Positions 44,754 through 53,577 of a stretch of 64,000 nt of DNA are shown here, in pieces. The stretch's first letter is position 1. Each line of letters starts with the position of its first letter. The stretch covers positions 1-64,000 of the forward strand of contig CAOSLI010000001.1 of NCBI GenBank assembly GCA_948524275.1, written 5' to 3'. A model generated the notes under the pieces. It made no database searches. It worked only from the letters and a program-made list of their open reading frames with translations, and was not told the origin of the DNA. A program made the position numbers and the translations under genes. The stretch comes from an uncultured Clostridia bacterium (GTDB lineage Bacteria; Bacillota; Clostridia; TANB77; CAG-508).

Positions 44754-45527
44754 TTATTCATAAGCTTTTTTTATGTGATTAATAGCACTTTTTTCTAATC
44801 TAGATACCTGAGCTTGAGAAATGCCAATTTCATTTGCAACTTCCATTTGAGTCTTACAGTCGAAGAAGCGCTTCTTTACTATATTAAGTTCTTTGCTTGA
44901 TAACTTTTTTATAGCTTCAGAAATAGCAATATCTTCAGTCCAATGTTCGTCAGTATTTTTTTTATCACTAATTTGGTCCATAATATATAAATTGTCTGAA
45001 TCATTTCCAGAAATAGACTCTTGAAGTGACACAGGGTCTTGAATGGCATCTAAGCTAAAAGCAATATCTTCTTTTTCGACTCCAAGCTCTTTGGCAATCT
45101 GCTCAATAGTAGGCTCTGATTGGTGCTCTTTTACATATCTATCTTTAAACATAAGTGCCTTGTATGCTAAATCTCTTATAGAACGACTAACTCTAATTGG
45201 ATTATTGTCTCTTAGGTATCTTCTAATTTCGCCAATAATCATTGGAACTGCATATGTTGAAAATTGTAAATTTTGTGAAATATCAAAGTTATCAATAGCT
45301 TTAATTAAACCAATGCATCCAACCTGAAATAAATCATCAGCATTTTCATTTCTTGATTTAAATCTTTTAATAACACTCAAAACTAATTTTAAATTACAAT
45401 TAATAAATTTTTGCCTAGCATCTAAATCTCCATTTTTTATTTTTTTTAAAAATTCTTTTTTTTCTTCATTTGATAGCGTAGGTAATTTGGAAGTATTAAT
45501 TCCACAAATTTCCACCTTGTTAATCAA
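44754..45527 (-). CDS. sigG: Forespore sigma factor SigG
   Basis: 257 aa. Late forespore sigma factor. The start NKVEICGINTSKLPTL is diagnostic for SigG. Region 2 (NLKLVLSVIKRF...DDLFQVGCIGLIKAIDNFD...FSTYAVPMIIGEIRRYLRD) and the region 4 helix-turn-helix (TQMEVANEIGISQAQVSRLEK) are intact. It would transcribe SASP genes such as the one at 6046. GGAGG is upstream; ymxH follows on the same strand. Confidence 0.96.
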   Translation of the reverse strand: MINKVEICGINTSKLPTLSNEEKKEFLKKIKNGDLDARQKFINCNLKLVLSVIKRFKSRNENADDLFQVGCIGLIKAIDNFDISQNLQFSTYAVPMIIGEIRRYLRDNNPIRVSRSIRDLAYKALMFKDRYVKEHQSEPTIEQIAKELGVEKEDIAFSLDAIQDPVSLQESISGNDSDNLYIMDQISDKKNTDEHWTEDIAISEAIKKLSSKELNIVKKRFFDCKTQMEVANEIGISQAQVSRLEKSAINHIKKAYE

Positions 45528-45673
45528 ATAAAAATCCTCCTTACATTTATAAAAATATTAATTTAATTATTTCCAATAAAATTTCTATTTATACATAAAT
45601 GATAGGCTGCCAATTTATACTATTGACTTTTTAAGACTCTATGTTAAAATATAAAATTATACAGGAGGATAAA

Positions 45674-46255
45674 ATGTTACAAGTAAGTAGAGACAATAGT
45701 TTGAAGATACCAAAGAAGATAGAAAATGTTGATAGTATGCCAAATAGTATTGAAGATAAGATAGCAGTTGAAAAAGCTATTGCCACAGCAGAAAATAAGA
45801 GAATTAGAGAAAAAAGTATTGCAGAAAATGTAGAGAATGATAATGAATTAGAACAGATAGAAAAATTGCCATTCAACAGCAATGATTTAGTTGTAATAAC
45901 GGTAGTCAAAAAGTTAACTGCTTATACAATTGCAGTGACAGAAAAATCTCCTAAAAAATTCAGGGGTGTTTTTGTAAATAGAATGCAAAATTATTGCCTT
46001 GATACATTACAATCTCTTGTAGAAGCAAACTTTGTTAGAATGGACGCATTAGAAAAGAAAATAATAAGAGAAGAACTTCAAAAAAAGGCCATTGTAAATT
46101 TGAAATTACTAGGATATATTTCTATGGTTGCAGAAAATACAGGATGTATCCTAAAAAAGCAATATAAACAGATTTCCATACAATTATCGGAAGCAATCAA
46201 TTTAATAGTAGCGTGGAAGAAGAGTGATGATGAAAGATGGAAAAATAAGAAGTAG
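45674..46255 (+). CDS. avd: DGR accessory protein Avd (four-helix bundle)
   Basis: 193 aa from the ATG at 45674 with AGGAGG. The C-terminal about 115 residues (LTAYTIAVTEKSPKKFR...RMQNYCLDTLQSLVEANFV...YISMVAENTGCILKKQYKQIS) match the Avd/23S-intervening-sequence four-helix bundle that binds the DGR reverse transcriptase and RNA. The N-terminal about 75 residues are an extra, charged extension not typical of Avd. It precedes the template repeat and reverse transcriptase in the standard order. Confidence 0.88.
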   Translation: MLQVSRDNSLKIPKKIENVDSMPNSIEDKIAVEKAIATAENKRIREKSIAENVENDNELEQIEKLPFNSNDLVVITVVKKLTAYTIAVTEKSPKKFRGVFVNRMQNYCLDTLQSLVEANFVRMDALEKKIIREELQKKAIVNLKLLGYISMVAENTGCILKKQYKQISIQLSEAINLIVAWKKSDDERWKNKK

Positions 46256-46328
46256 GATTTTAAGCTTAAAGGCTTTTAATTAAGAGAAAAATTTATGCTT
46301 AGGCGTGTTCGTCCGCCCCTTGTCGTTT

Positions 46329-46407
46329 CTCGACGCGCGCGTGGTTAACTAAAATGGTAATAGAAACAACAACAATGTTAATAAACGTAATTGCGGGGCG
46401 CGCCCAG
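46329..46407 (+). repeat. DGR template repeat (TR)
   Basis: 79 nt aligned without gaps to 47938-48016 (VR). Nine mismatches, all at adenines of the TR (27 A in total), none at C, G or T. The TR is not coding (it holds a TAA in the VR frame). Both copies end in the GC-rich palindrome GGGCGCGCCC followed by AG, a likely initiation-of-mutagenic-homing region. Confidence 0.95.
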
Positions 46408-46514
46408 ATTCACTTTTGTATAATTCTACATATAGAATTAAAAAAGAATCAGATAAATATATTTTAAGAAAGATATATCAGTATTTTAAGGTGAAGGAAT
46501 TTTTCTCTTTTCTA

Positions 46515-46605
46515 ACCGCTAAAGTAATAGTGCGGTGGAAGAATATGAACGCTCACACAAACAACGAATAGTTTTCTATTTTTTGCAAGTTATAAGGAGC
46601 GTTCT
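46515..46605 (+). other. Structured DGR RNA segment between TR and RT
   Basis: Inverted repeats ACCGCT.../...GCGGT (about 46516-46535) and a long-range GAACGCTC / GGAGCGTTC (about 46547-46605) lie between the TR and the RT start. Such structure downstream of the TR is required for cDNA priming in studied DGRs; here the role is inferred. The rest of 46256-46623 holds no ORF I can support. Confidence 0.5.
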
Positions 46606-46623
46606 TTTGTTTTGGAGGGAAAT

Positions 46624-47658
46624 ATGAATTTAGAAGAAATATTTACATTTGAAAACTTATATGATGCCTATAAAGATTGTAGAAAGACAAAGCAACATAA
46701 GGGAGAAGTAATCAGATTTGAAACAAATTTATCAACTAACATAAGTAGCCTAAATCATGATATAGTGACTAAAAAATATAGACTGGGAAAGTATAAGGAA
46801 TTTCTAATATATGAACCTAAAGAAAGAGTAATTGAAGCATTACCTTTTAAAGATAGAGTAGTTATAAAATGTTTTTGTGATGTAGTATTAAAGGCCAAAA
46901 TTGATCAAAAGTTAATATATGATAATGCAGCTTGTAGAAAAGGAAAGGGGACAGATTTTGCAATAAAACGACTAGAAGAATTTTTAAGAGATGAATATAG
47001 AAAGGAACATAATAATAAAATTTACTTTCTAAAGTGTGATATTAGGAAATACTTTCAGAGCATAAATCATGGAATTCTATTAAATATGTTAAGTGGTATA
47101 GGCTTTTCTAGTGATGAAATGTGGATGATAGAAAAGCTAGTAAAAGAGCAGCCAAATAATGCAGATGTGGGTTTACCACTTGGAAATCAATCCAGCCAAT
47201 GGTTTGCACTCTTATATTTAAATGTAGTCGATAGATATATTAAAGAAAAATTAAGAATAAAGGCATATGTGCGTTATATGGATGATATGATTTTAGTTCA
47301 CCGAGATAAAAGTTACTTGCAATATTCTCGCTTAAAAATTGAAGAGAAATGCAAAAAAGATTTAAAATTAGAACTTAATCAAAAGACACAAATAGGAATT
47401 GTTAAGAATGGAATAGATTTTTTGGGTTATAGACATATTTTAAATGAAAATGGTAGTATAACCAGAAAATTGCGTGCTTCATCTAAACAAAGAATGAAGA
47501 AACATTTAAAAACATTAAACAAGTTGATAAGTAAAGATCTTGTTGATGATGAATATGTATATGTTATAAAAAACGCTTTTTATAATCATATTAAAGATAC
47601 TAAGGAAAGTATGAAATTAAAAAATATGTTATTTTTTAGGAAAAGTATTCCAAAATAA
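46624..47658 (+). CDS. DGR reverse transcriptase
   Basis: 344 aa from the ATG at 46624 with GGAGGG. Group II-intron-like RT core: KDRVVIKCFCD, FLKCDIRKYFQSINH (first catalytic Asp), LPLGNQSSQWFALLYLN (the SQ motif typical of DGR RTs) and VRYMDDMIL (YMDD catalytic pair). No maturase or endonuclease domain. It lies between TR and target gene, and copies TR RNA with errors at A to rewrite the VR. Confidence 0.95.
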   Translation: MNLEEIFTFENLYDAYKDCRKTKQHKGEVIRFETNLSTNISSLNHDIVTKKYRLGKYKEFLIYEPKERVIEALPFKDRVVIKCFCDVVLKAKIDQKLIYDNAACRKGKGTDFAIKRLEEFLRDEYRKEHNNKIYFLKCDIRKYFQSINHGILLNMLSGIGFSSDEMWMIEKLVKEQPNNADVGLPLGNQSSQWFALLYLNVVDRYIKEKLRIKAYVRYMDDMILVHRDKSYLQYSRLKIEEKCKKDLKLELNQKTQIGIVKNGIDFLGYRHILNENGSITRKLRASSKQRMKKHLKTLNKLISKDLVDDEYVYVIKNAFYNHIKDTKESMKLKNMLFFRKSIPK

Positions 47659-47733
47659 ATTTGCTTATGTTAGAATATAAAAAAAGAGATAAATCTACAA
47701 AATTTTTGTAGTTATACAAAGGAGTAATGATAT

Positions 47734-49974
47734 ATGAGTAATTGGACTTTTTTAACTGAAGAAGAGTGCTTTGGTGACAACCAATTAGATGTTTTTAAGA
47801 AAAGAGGAGTAAAAGCAGCAATAACTGATTTTGCTATTCTTTTAGGTGGATGGGTTTCAAACTCTGAACATATAGATACAGATGAAAATTTATCTGGTCG
47901 CACTGGTTATTATTGGACTAAGACGGATGACGGAGACCTCGACGCGCGCGTGGTTTACTGCTATGGTATTAGTTACAACTACAATGTTAATGAACGTAAT
48001 TGCGGGGCGCGCCCAGTTTTACCGTACTCATCAATCGATAACATCTTTGCGAACGTAGTGAGCAAGAAAAGAGCAAAAGATGGAATTGAAGAGATAGAAG
48101 TTGGTGGTTTTCCACAACAAGCACCATTAAAAAATATGCAGATTAAATTAGAAAAGGCATTTAAAAGAGGCGGACTTAAAAAGGTTGCAAAAGGACCAAT
48201 AACAGACTCAAGAAAATATAATGAATATGACAAAAGCTTTTGGGCTTTCGAACATCAGCAATATGAATATGAAGGAAAAAGATATGTAAGAGTTAAAGCA
48301 AATTCATGTTTTGATGGAAGCGAATTTACTCTATCAAATGGAGAAAAATATAAAGATGGAGATTATGTATGGGTTGAAGTACAACCATTTACATTTTGGA
48401 AAGATGAGAAGAGAAAATGTTGGGTACCAGCGAAAATATATATATCAGGTTTACAATTTAATCAAGAGAGAAATTATCATACAGAAGATTTTGATAAAAC
48501 AGATATAAAGAGATATTTGGATAATCATTGGGCTAAATATATAGAACTTTCAATGGAAGAAGTAAGTTTAGGAGAGAAAAAAACTGAAACACCAGAAAGT
48601 ACAGATACAAGAAAATCTAGGTTACAAAAATTAAATCCAGATAAAACAAAAACAGCTAATAGAGCAAAGATGACTGATACTGAAATAATACATGATTGGA
48701 TTGAATCAGGAGAATCAGTCTTATTAAGAGGTCCTTCTGGAATTGGAAAAACAGAAAGGATTAAATCATTGTACCCTGATTTAATTTATTTGAAGCTTAC
48801 AAATAATATGTTCCCAGAAAAAGTTGTAGGTTCAGTAAATTTACAAACAGGACAAAGTTTGCCACCAGACTTTGCTAAAACAGCTATTCTGCAAGCTGCA
48901 ACAGAAGAAGAGAAAAAACTAATAGAAGAAAATATACAAAATATTTTTAATATAGCTGATACAATTTATGAAAGGTCGAAAGAGTCAGACAAGAAAATTG
49001 TAATTTTATTAGACGAGCTTTTGAACGTAAAGCCAGCAGTCCAACAATTAGTATATACATTGGCACTAAATAGAATTGTAGAGATAGGAAAAGGACTTAA
49101 ACTACCAGATAATGTAGTAGTTGTTGCAACAGGGAATCAAAAGAAGTTTTCAAACGCTGCAGAGGATATAGCAAAGCCCCTAGAAAAAAGATTTGATCAT
49201 ATATTAGATATGGAACCAAAGGTGGGAGAGTGGATAACAGAATATGCAATTCCACAAAAGGTTCATCCATCAGTAATAGGATTTATGCTATCAAAATACA
49301 ATAATGCAAATAAAAGTGAAAGTATTGATGATATAGGATATTTTTATGAAGAACCAGAAGTAGGAGAAGAAAATTTAGATAAATATGGATGTGAGGGAAA
49401 AACAAATGACCCCCGTGGATGGACATCAATTTCAAATTCATTATATAAATTTGAAAAAAAATTAGAACAAGGTGAATATAAAGGAAAAGATGTAGAAGAT
49501 ATACTTCAAAGAAATCTAAACTCTAAACTTCGTATGGAATGGGCAGAAGAATTTTATGATTTTTATAATTTGCCAACATTAACGCCAGAAGAAGTTGTAC
49601 AAGGTATGGGAAAAGGATATACGCAGGCAGATTTGCCAAGAGATATAAGTGAAAGGTTTGCGTATATGACATCATTAATAACTGCAGATGAGACTCAAGT
49701 TGAAGCATGTAGAGATTTTATCAGAAAATATTGTGACCCAGAATATTTAGCTGTTTATGATATTTGTTGGGCAGGTAATAATGAGAGAAAAATGGAGAAG
49801 ATAAGCGAGCTTCAAGATATGTCAATTCCATTGCATATAGGAGAAGAAACAAAAGAATATGCTGACAAAGGAGCTTTAGCATATAAGAGTATAGGACAAA
49901 TGTACAATGGATATTTAGAAAGAAGTGCTAAAGAAGAAATTAGAGGTGAAGAAAATGATGGAAAACAAATATAG
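47734..49974 (+). CDS. DGR target: variable N-terminal domain fused to MoxR-like AAA+ ATPase
   Basis: 746 aa. Residues about 1-105 contain GRTGYYWTKTDDGD and the VR (residues 69-95) ending NCGARPVLPYS, the C-type-lectin/FGE-like ligand-binding fold seen in DGR targets. Residues about 110-285 form a second beta-rich module (KRYVRVKANSCFDGSEF, VWVEVQPFTFW). Residues about 310-560 are AAA+: Walker A GPSGIGKTE (about 333), Walker B IVILLDELL and sensor VVATGNQ, most like MoxR/CbbQ. VRs are usually C-terminal; this one is N-terminal. An AAGGAG site precedes the ATG. It overlaps the next gene by 20 nt. Confidence 0.88.
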   Translation: MSNWTFLTEEECFGDNQLDVFKKRGVKAAITDFAILLGGWVSNSEHIDTDENLSGRTGYYWTKTDDGDLDARVVYCYGISYNYNVNERNCGARPVLPYSSIDNIFANVVSKKRAKDGIEEIEVGGFPQQAPLKNMQIKLEKAFKRGGLKKVAKGPITDSRKYNEYDKSFWAFEHQQYEYEGKRYVRVKANSCFDGSEFTLSNGEKYKDGDYVWVEVQPFTFWKDEKRKCWVPAKIYISGLQFNQERNYHTEDFDKTDIKRYLDNHWAKYIELSMEEVSLGEKKTETPESTDTRKSRLQKLNPDKTKTANRAKMTDTEIIHDWIESGESVLLRGPSGIGKTERIKSLYPDLIYLKLTNNMFPEKVVGSVNLQTGQSLPPDFAKTAILQAATEEEKKLIEENIQNIFNIADTIYERSKESDKKIVILLDELLNVKPAVQQLVYTLALNRIVEIGKGLKLPDNVVVVATGNQKKFSNAAEDIAKPLEKRFDHILDMEPKVGEWITEYAIPQKVHPSVIGFMLSKYNNANKSESIDDIGYFYEEPEVGEENLDKYGCEGKTNDPRGWTSISNSLYKFEKKLEQGEYKGKDVEDILQRNLNSKLRMEWAEEFYDFYNLPTLTPEEVVQGMGKGYTQADLPRDISERFAYMTSLITADETQVEACRDFIRKYCDPEYLAVYDICWAGNNERKMEKISELQDMSIPLHIGEETKEYADKGALAYKSIGQMYNGYLERSAKEEIRGEENDGKQI
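47938..48016 (+). repeat. DGR variable repeat (VR)
   Basis: Gapless 79-nt partner of the TR at 46329. The substituted adenines change codons such as AAC, TAA and AAT of the TR into TAC, TGC and TAT, so Tyr and Cys appear at exposed positions (VVYCYGISYNYNVNE). Confidence 0.95.
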
Positions 49975-50416
49975 TGAAGCGGCAGTGGAAGTATTAGATA
50001 TATTAAATTATACAGATAAAAATGATTTGAAAAATATACCACAAAGTTTTATAAAGTTCTTGTCTGATATTTCAAATAAAAATTATAAGGTACAATTTAA
50101 CCATGAATATCCAATTAGTGGACTTAATTTAAAAGAAGAGACAAAAGAACTTTTAGGATTTATATATATTACTTGGTGGGCTAATAAAGAAGAACGTGAA
50201 GATTATAGAAGCAAAATAAATATGACTAATACAATAGATGAAATAGAAACTAAAAAATATGATATAGATGATATTTTCAAAAATAGGAAATCTCAAGTAC
50301 AAACAATAGTGAAAGACAAAGATATAAGTGAAACGAGCATGATAGAATATAAAGATAAGAATTTATTAGAAAAGATATTTGATAAGATATTGAGTTTATT
50401 TAAAGGTAAGAGATAA
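49955..50416 (+). CDS. Hypothetical protein of the MoxR-VWA cluster
   Basis: 153 aa, not recognised. It starts at ATG 49955 (or 49958), inside the end of the AAA+ gene. Helical N-terminus (AAVEVLDILNYTDKNDLKNI) with an IYITWWANKEER segment and a Lys-rich, amphipathic C-terminal helix. The overlap implies translation coupled to the ATPase and a shared function. Confidence 0.7.
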   Translation: MMENKYSEAAVEVLDILNYTDKNDLKNIPQSFIKFLSDISNKNYKVQFNHEYPISGLNLKEETKELLGFIYITWWANKEEREDYRSKINMTNTIDEIETKKYDIDDIFKNRKSQVQTIVKDKDISETSMIEYKDKNLLEKIFDKILSLFKGKR

Positions 50417-50465
50417 AAATTAAAGATTATTTATGTTTCAAAAGAAAAGAGAGGAATGATATAAA

Positions 50466-50831
50466 ATGGTTAATATAGAGTTGATAGAATTGCAAAATGG
50501 ATGTATGGCAACTTGCGTTGTAATTCAAAATGAAGATTATGCAGCATTAGATTCCAAAATGGTTATAAATGCTAAAACTAGTGATAGTGAGTTACTCTTA
50601 GCCTTCAAAGAAATTATAATGAATAATGAACAATTAAATTATTTTGTTATAACTGAAATTGACGAAATAAATTATAACTTACAAGATAGATACTTTCATA
50701 TTGTTAAAGATAGAGAATTTTGTGGATATAACTTACCAAAAGACATAATTATAATTTTAACAGTAAAAGATAAAGAGTCATTAAAAAAGATTACTCCAGA
50801 ACTTTATCAGTTGTGTGTAGTTGCATTTTAG
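50466..50831 (+). CDS. Hypothetical protein of the MoxR-VWA cluster
   Basis: 121 aa, not recognised. Mixed alpha/beta with no signal or membrane segment. An AGAGAGGAAT site precedes the ATG. Lies between the ATPase-linked genes and the VWA gene on the same strand, 30 nt before the latter. Confidence 0.7.
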   Translation: MVNIELIELQNGCMATCVVIQNEDYAALDSKMVINAKTSDSELLLAFKEIIMNNEQLNYFVITEIDEINYNLQDRYFHIVKDREFCGYNLPKDIIIILTVKDKESLKKITPELYQLCVVAF

Positions 50832-50861
50832 ATTATAGTTTTTAGAAAGGTGTAATACAAA

Positions 50862-52286
50862 ATGAGTGATAATATTGATTTGCTTTATGAAACTAAGAAA
50901 AAAATGTTAGCTAAGTATCCGAGGTTTGGTAGTGAAGTTGCTGCAAGTCCAGTTGTATTCACGAATGATGTAAATACTGGTGCTACAGATGGCAAAAATA
51001 TATATTTAAATCCAGAATATTTTATGGGAGCAAATGAAGATACTAGATTATATTTACTTGCACATGAAACTAGTCATAAAAAATTTAAGCATATGTATAG
51101 ATTAAAAGATAAGAATGGAGATATGAGAGATTCAGAATTATGGAATATAGTGTGTGATGCTTTAATTAATGCAAATTTAAAACGTGATGGCATTAAAATA
51201 CCAGATGATAGGATATGTTCTGACACAGATGAAGAATATGGAGAATGGGTTTTACAATATAATTGTGAGGAACTATATGAAATGAAAAAAAGAGAAAAGG
51301 AGGAACAACAAAAGAAAGAGCAAGAATCGAACAATTCACAAAATCAAGATAATGACAATTCGGAACAAACTGAAAATCAAAATTCTAATGAAGGTAAAAA
51401 ACAATATGACGACCATAGTTTGTGGGAAGAAGCTTTTAAACAACAACAGATGAAAAATTCTAAAGAAAAAGAAAATACACAAAGCCAAAGAAATAAATCA
51501 AACAACCAAGAGCAACAAAGTCAAGAACAAGAGCAAATAGAAGAACAGGAATCTATGAATTTTGATGAAAAAGAAGAATTTGAAGAAAATAGAAAAGAAA
51601 AAATAGAAAGATTTAAGTCAAGACGAGAAAAAACAGAACAAAATATAAGAAATGATAATAAAGAGACAATTGAATTTGGAGATATAGGAGAAAGTAAAGA
51701 AGAAATTGACTGGAGAACTTTAACACGAAAGGAAATAGATAAAAGTGAGGACATATGGAGCCAACGTCGTTCAATTGCAGAAAATAATTATGCTTATAGA
51801 TTAGAAGAGAATGAAATAGAAGATGACGCAGAAACAGAAGTCATGATTGATGTTTCTGGGTCAGTAAATCTAGAATTAGTAAAAGCGTTTTTAAGACAAT
51901 TAAAACCATTATTAAGAGAATCAAAATTGAGAGTGGGATGCTTTAATGAAAAATTTTGGGGTTTTGTAGATATACGAAATCCAAGAGACATAGATAATTT
52001 TACTATTCCCCAAGAGGCTAGAGAAGATGCTGCATGGACTGAAGATTGGGATCTAGCAGTAAGAAGTTTTACTAAGAAAAGAGAAATAAATAAATTTGTT
52101 TTTACTGATGGATATCCTGGCCCTGGAAATATGCCAAAAGAAGATTTGAAAAGAGAAAATGTTATTTGGCTAGTATATGGAAACAAAGATTTTAAACCTT
52201 GTTGTGGTAAAGTTATAAATATTACTAAAAAGCAATTAGAAAAGCTTAACCAAAAGGATCAAAGCATGGATTATGTAAGTAGATAA
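50862..52286 (+). CDS. DUF2201-type protein: zinc metallopeptidase-like domain plus VWA-like domain
   Basis: 474 aa. N-terminal domain (about 1-140) with LLAHETSHKKFKH (HExxH-type zinc motif near residue 69), a Gln/Glu/Asn-rich low-complexity linker (about 145-270), and a C-terminal VWA-like domain with VMIDVSGSV (MIDAS DxSxS), FVFTDGYPG and a conserved W-rich region. MoxR ATPases commonly work with VWA proteins of this type as chaperone-like or conflict systems. Here the partner ATPase carries the DGR-diversified domain. Confidence 0.87.
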   Translation: MSDNIDLLYETKKKMLAKYPRFGSEVAASPVVFTNDVNTGATDGKNIYLNPEYFMGANEDTRLYLLAHETSHKKFKHMYRLKDKNGDMRDSELWNIVCDALINANLKRDGIKIPDDRICSDTDEEYGEWVLQYNCEELYEMKKREKEEQQKKEQESNNSQNQDNDNSEQTENQNSNEGKKQYDDHSLWEEAFKQQQMKNSKEKENTQSQRNKSNNQEQQSQEQEQIEEQESMNFDEKEEFEENRKEKIERFKSRREKTEQNIRNDNKETIEFGDIGESKEEIDWRTLTRKEIDKSEDIWSQRRSIAENNYAYRLEENEIEDDAETEVMIDVSGSVNLELVKAFLRQLKPLLRESKLRVGCFNEKFWGFVDIRNPRDIDNFTIPQEAREDAAWTEDWDLAVRSFTKKREINKFVFTDGYPGPGNMPKEDLKRENVIWLVYGNKDFKPCCGKVINITKKQLEKLNQKDQSMDYVSR

Positions 52287-52339
52287 TATCAATAGGAAAG
52301 CAAGCTTTTTTGTATACTTTGGAATGATTAGCAGTATTC

Positions 52340-52368
52340 TTGCAAGTTATTACAAAATATGCTATAAT
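52340..52368 (+). promoter_or_regulatory. Promoter and 5' stem-loop of the 52445 gene
   Basis: TTGCAA, 17 nt, TATAAT; a CCTTG / CAAGG hairpin at 52378-52394 follows the predicted start near 52375. Confidence 0.7.
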
Positions 52369-52444
52369 AATGAATAACCTTGTTTGGTACAAGGATTTTA
52401 GAACATTGAAAAATTTAGTCTTTTAAGACAGGAGGAAACGATTT

Positions 52445-53401
52445 ATGTTGTACAGCACAGTGAAATTCGCAGAGAGAAAGTCCGAGAAACCGGGATATTA
52501 CGATATATATCGGGTATCGGACGATGGAGAAAATGCTACGCTTGAAATTAGCATTCCTGCGGAAGAAATCGAAGGCGTAAAGTACGGCGCTCTCTTTGCA
52601 CAAAGAGAAGATGGAAAATATTCTCTGTATGCTTGCCCAAGCATTACAGAGGATAACCAAGAAAAGTTTGGAAAACTTAGACTTTTCATAGATGGAATTG
52701 TTGAATTCGATATACGAGGTCCATTTTTAGTCTACAAGACAAATAAGGGAATTTTTTTCTTAAATCTTACGCGAGCATTCTGGAATATTGACAATGATGA
52801 CATTCTGGAAAAAAGGCGAAATACTATTCCAAGAATTATGGACTGGGATGATAAGATTCTTGCAATGGATTGTTTCGAAGACAAAGATGGAAAAACAGTT
52901 GCCTGCATAGTGTGGGCGGTAGATGAAAGGTTCATACTTTTTGAAGGTGAGCCGTTTTGCAAAACAGATGTGCCTAAAATCGTATATGACGATGAAGGGC
53001 ATCAGCACTTAAATCTTGTTCCTTTACATGGTGAGTTTCTCAAAATTGATAGATATGAAGCAATTTTGGGATTTAACCATAGCGGTAAGATTTACCCTTA
53101 TGAAGAGGACGAGTTTTACATCGGTAGCATTATAAGCATACACGAATGCAAACAGCCTGAGATACTGTATACCAAGATTGTAGCTCAGTGGGAAGCAGAG
53201 CGCGGTATGTATTTTGCCGTTGCTAATAAGTTAGGCGAACAGGCACTAATTTATGTCAAAGATGGTCGTGCTCCAAGAATGGTAACGGATTGGTCTAAGA
53301 AATCCATTGTGATGCGTTATCAAATTTCAGGTCAAACATTTTTTTCATTATTCGAAGGCGATGATGTAATACAGATATCTGATGACATAAATAAAGGCTA
53401 A
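52445..53401 (+). CDS. Orphan protein of atypical composition
   Basis: 318 aa, not recognised; beta-rich, resembling a repeated strand pattern (possibly propeller-like) but without a clear motif. CAGGAGGAAACGATTT precedes the ATG. The codon use is markedly G+C-richer than host genes (CGG, CGC, GCG, CCG and CTT occur). CGG is codon 23 (52511-52513) and the zero frame continues for 295 codons, so CGG is sense here. Monocistronic with promoter, 5' hairpin and terminator. Confidence 0.78.
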   Translation: MLYSTVKFAERKSEKPGYYDIYRVSDDGENATLEISIPAEEIEGVKYGALFAQREDGKYSLYACPSITEDNQEKFGKLRLFIDGIVEFDIRGPFLVYKTNKGIFFLNLTRAFWNIDNDDILEKRRNTIPRIMDWDDKILAMDCFEDKDGKTVACIVWAVDERFILFEGEPFCKTDVPKIVYDDEGHQHLNLVPLHGEFLKIDRYEAILGFNHSGKIYPYEEDEFYIGSIISIHECKQPEILYTKIVAQWEAERGMYFAVANKLGEQALIYVKDGRAPRMVTDWSKKSIVMRYQISGQTFFSLFEGDDVIQISDDINKG

Positions 53402-53405
53402 AGAG

Positions 53406-53440
53406 AATCCCCCTAGCACCAATTGATGTTGGGGGGATTT
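53406..53440 (+). terminator. Terminator
   Basis: AATCCCCC / GGGGGGATT stem followed by a short T-rich stretch. Confidence 0.8.
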
Positions 53441-53472
53441 GTATTTTATATAAGAAACTTAGATAATTAGTA

Positions 53473-53501
53473 TTGACACTCATAGCACAAGGTGTTATAA
53501 T
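53473..53501 (+). promoter_or_regulatory. Promoter of the aspS2-gatCAB operon
   Basis: Perfect TTGACA, 17 nt, perfect TATAAT; start near 53508. Confidence 0.85.
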
Positions 53502-53577
53502 ATGAAAGTATAAAAAAGAAATACCATATATGGATATTTCTAGAAAAAATGTTAATAATAACTAAAAATTATTTTAT

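Noticed and set aside
46378..46407. TR region as a coding exon or start of the RT gene
   Set aside because: It contains a stop in the VR-equivalent frame and no ribosome site; it is the DGR template.
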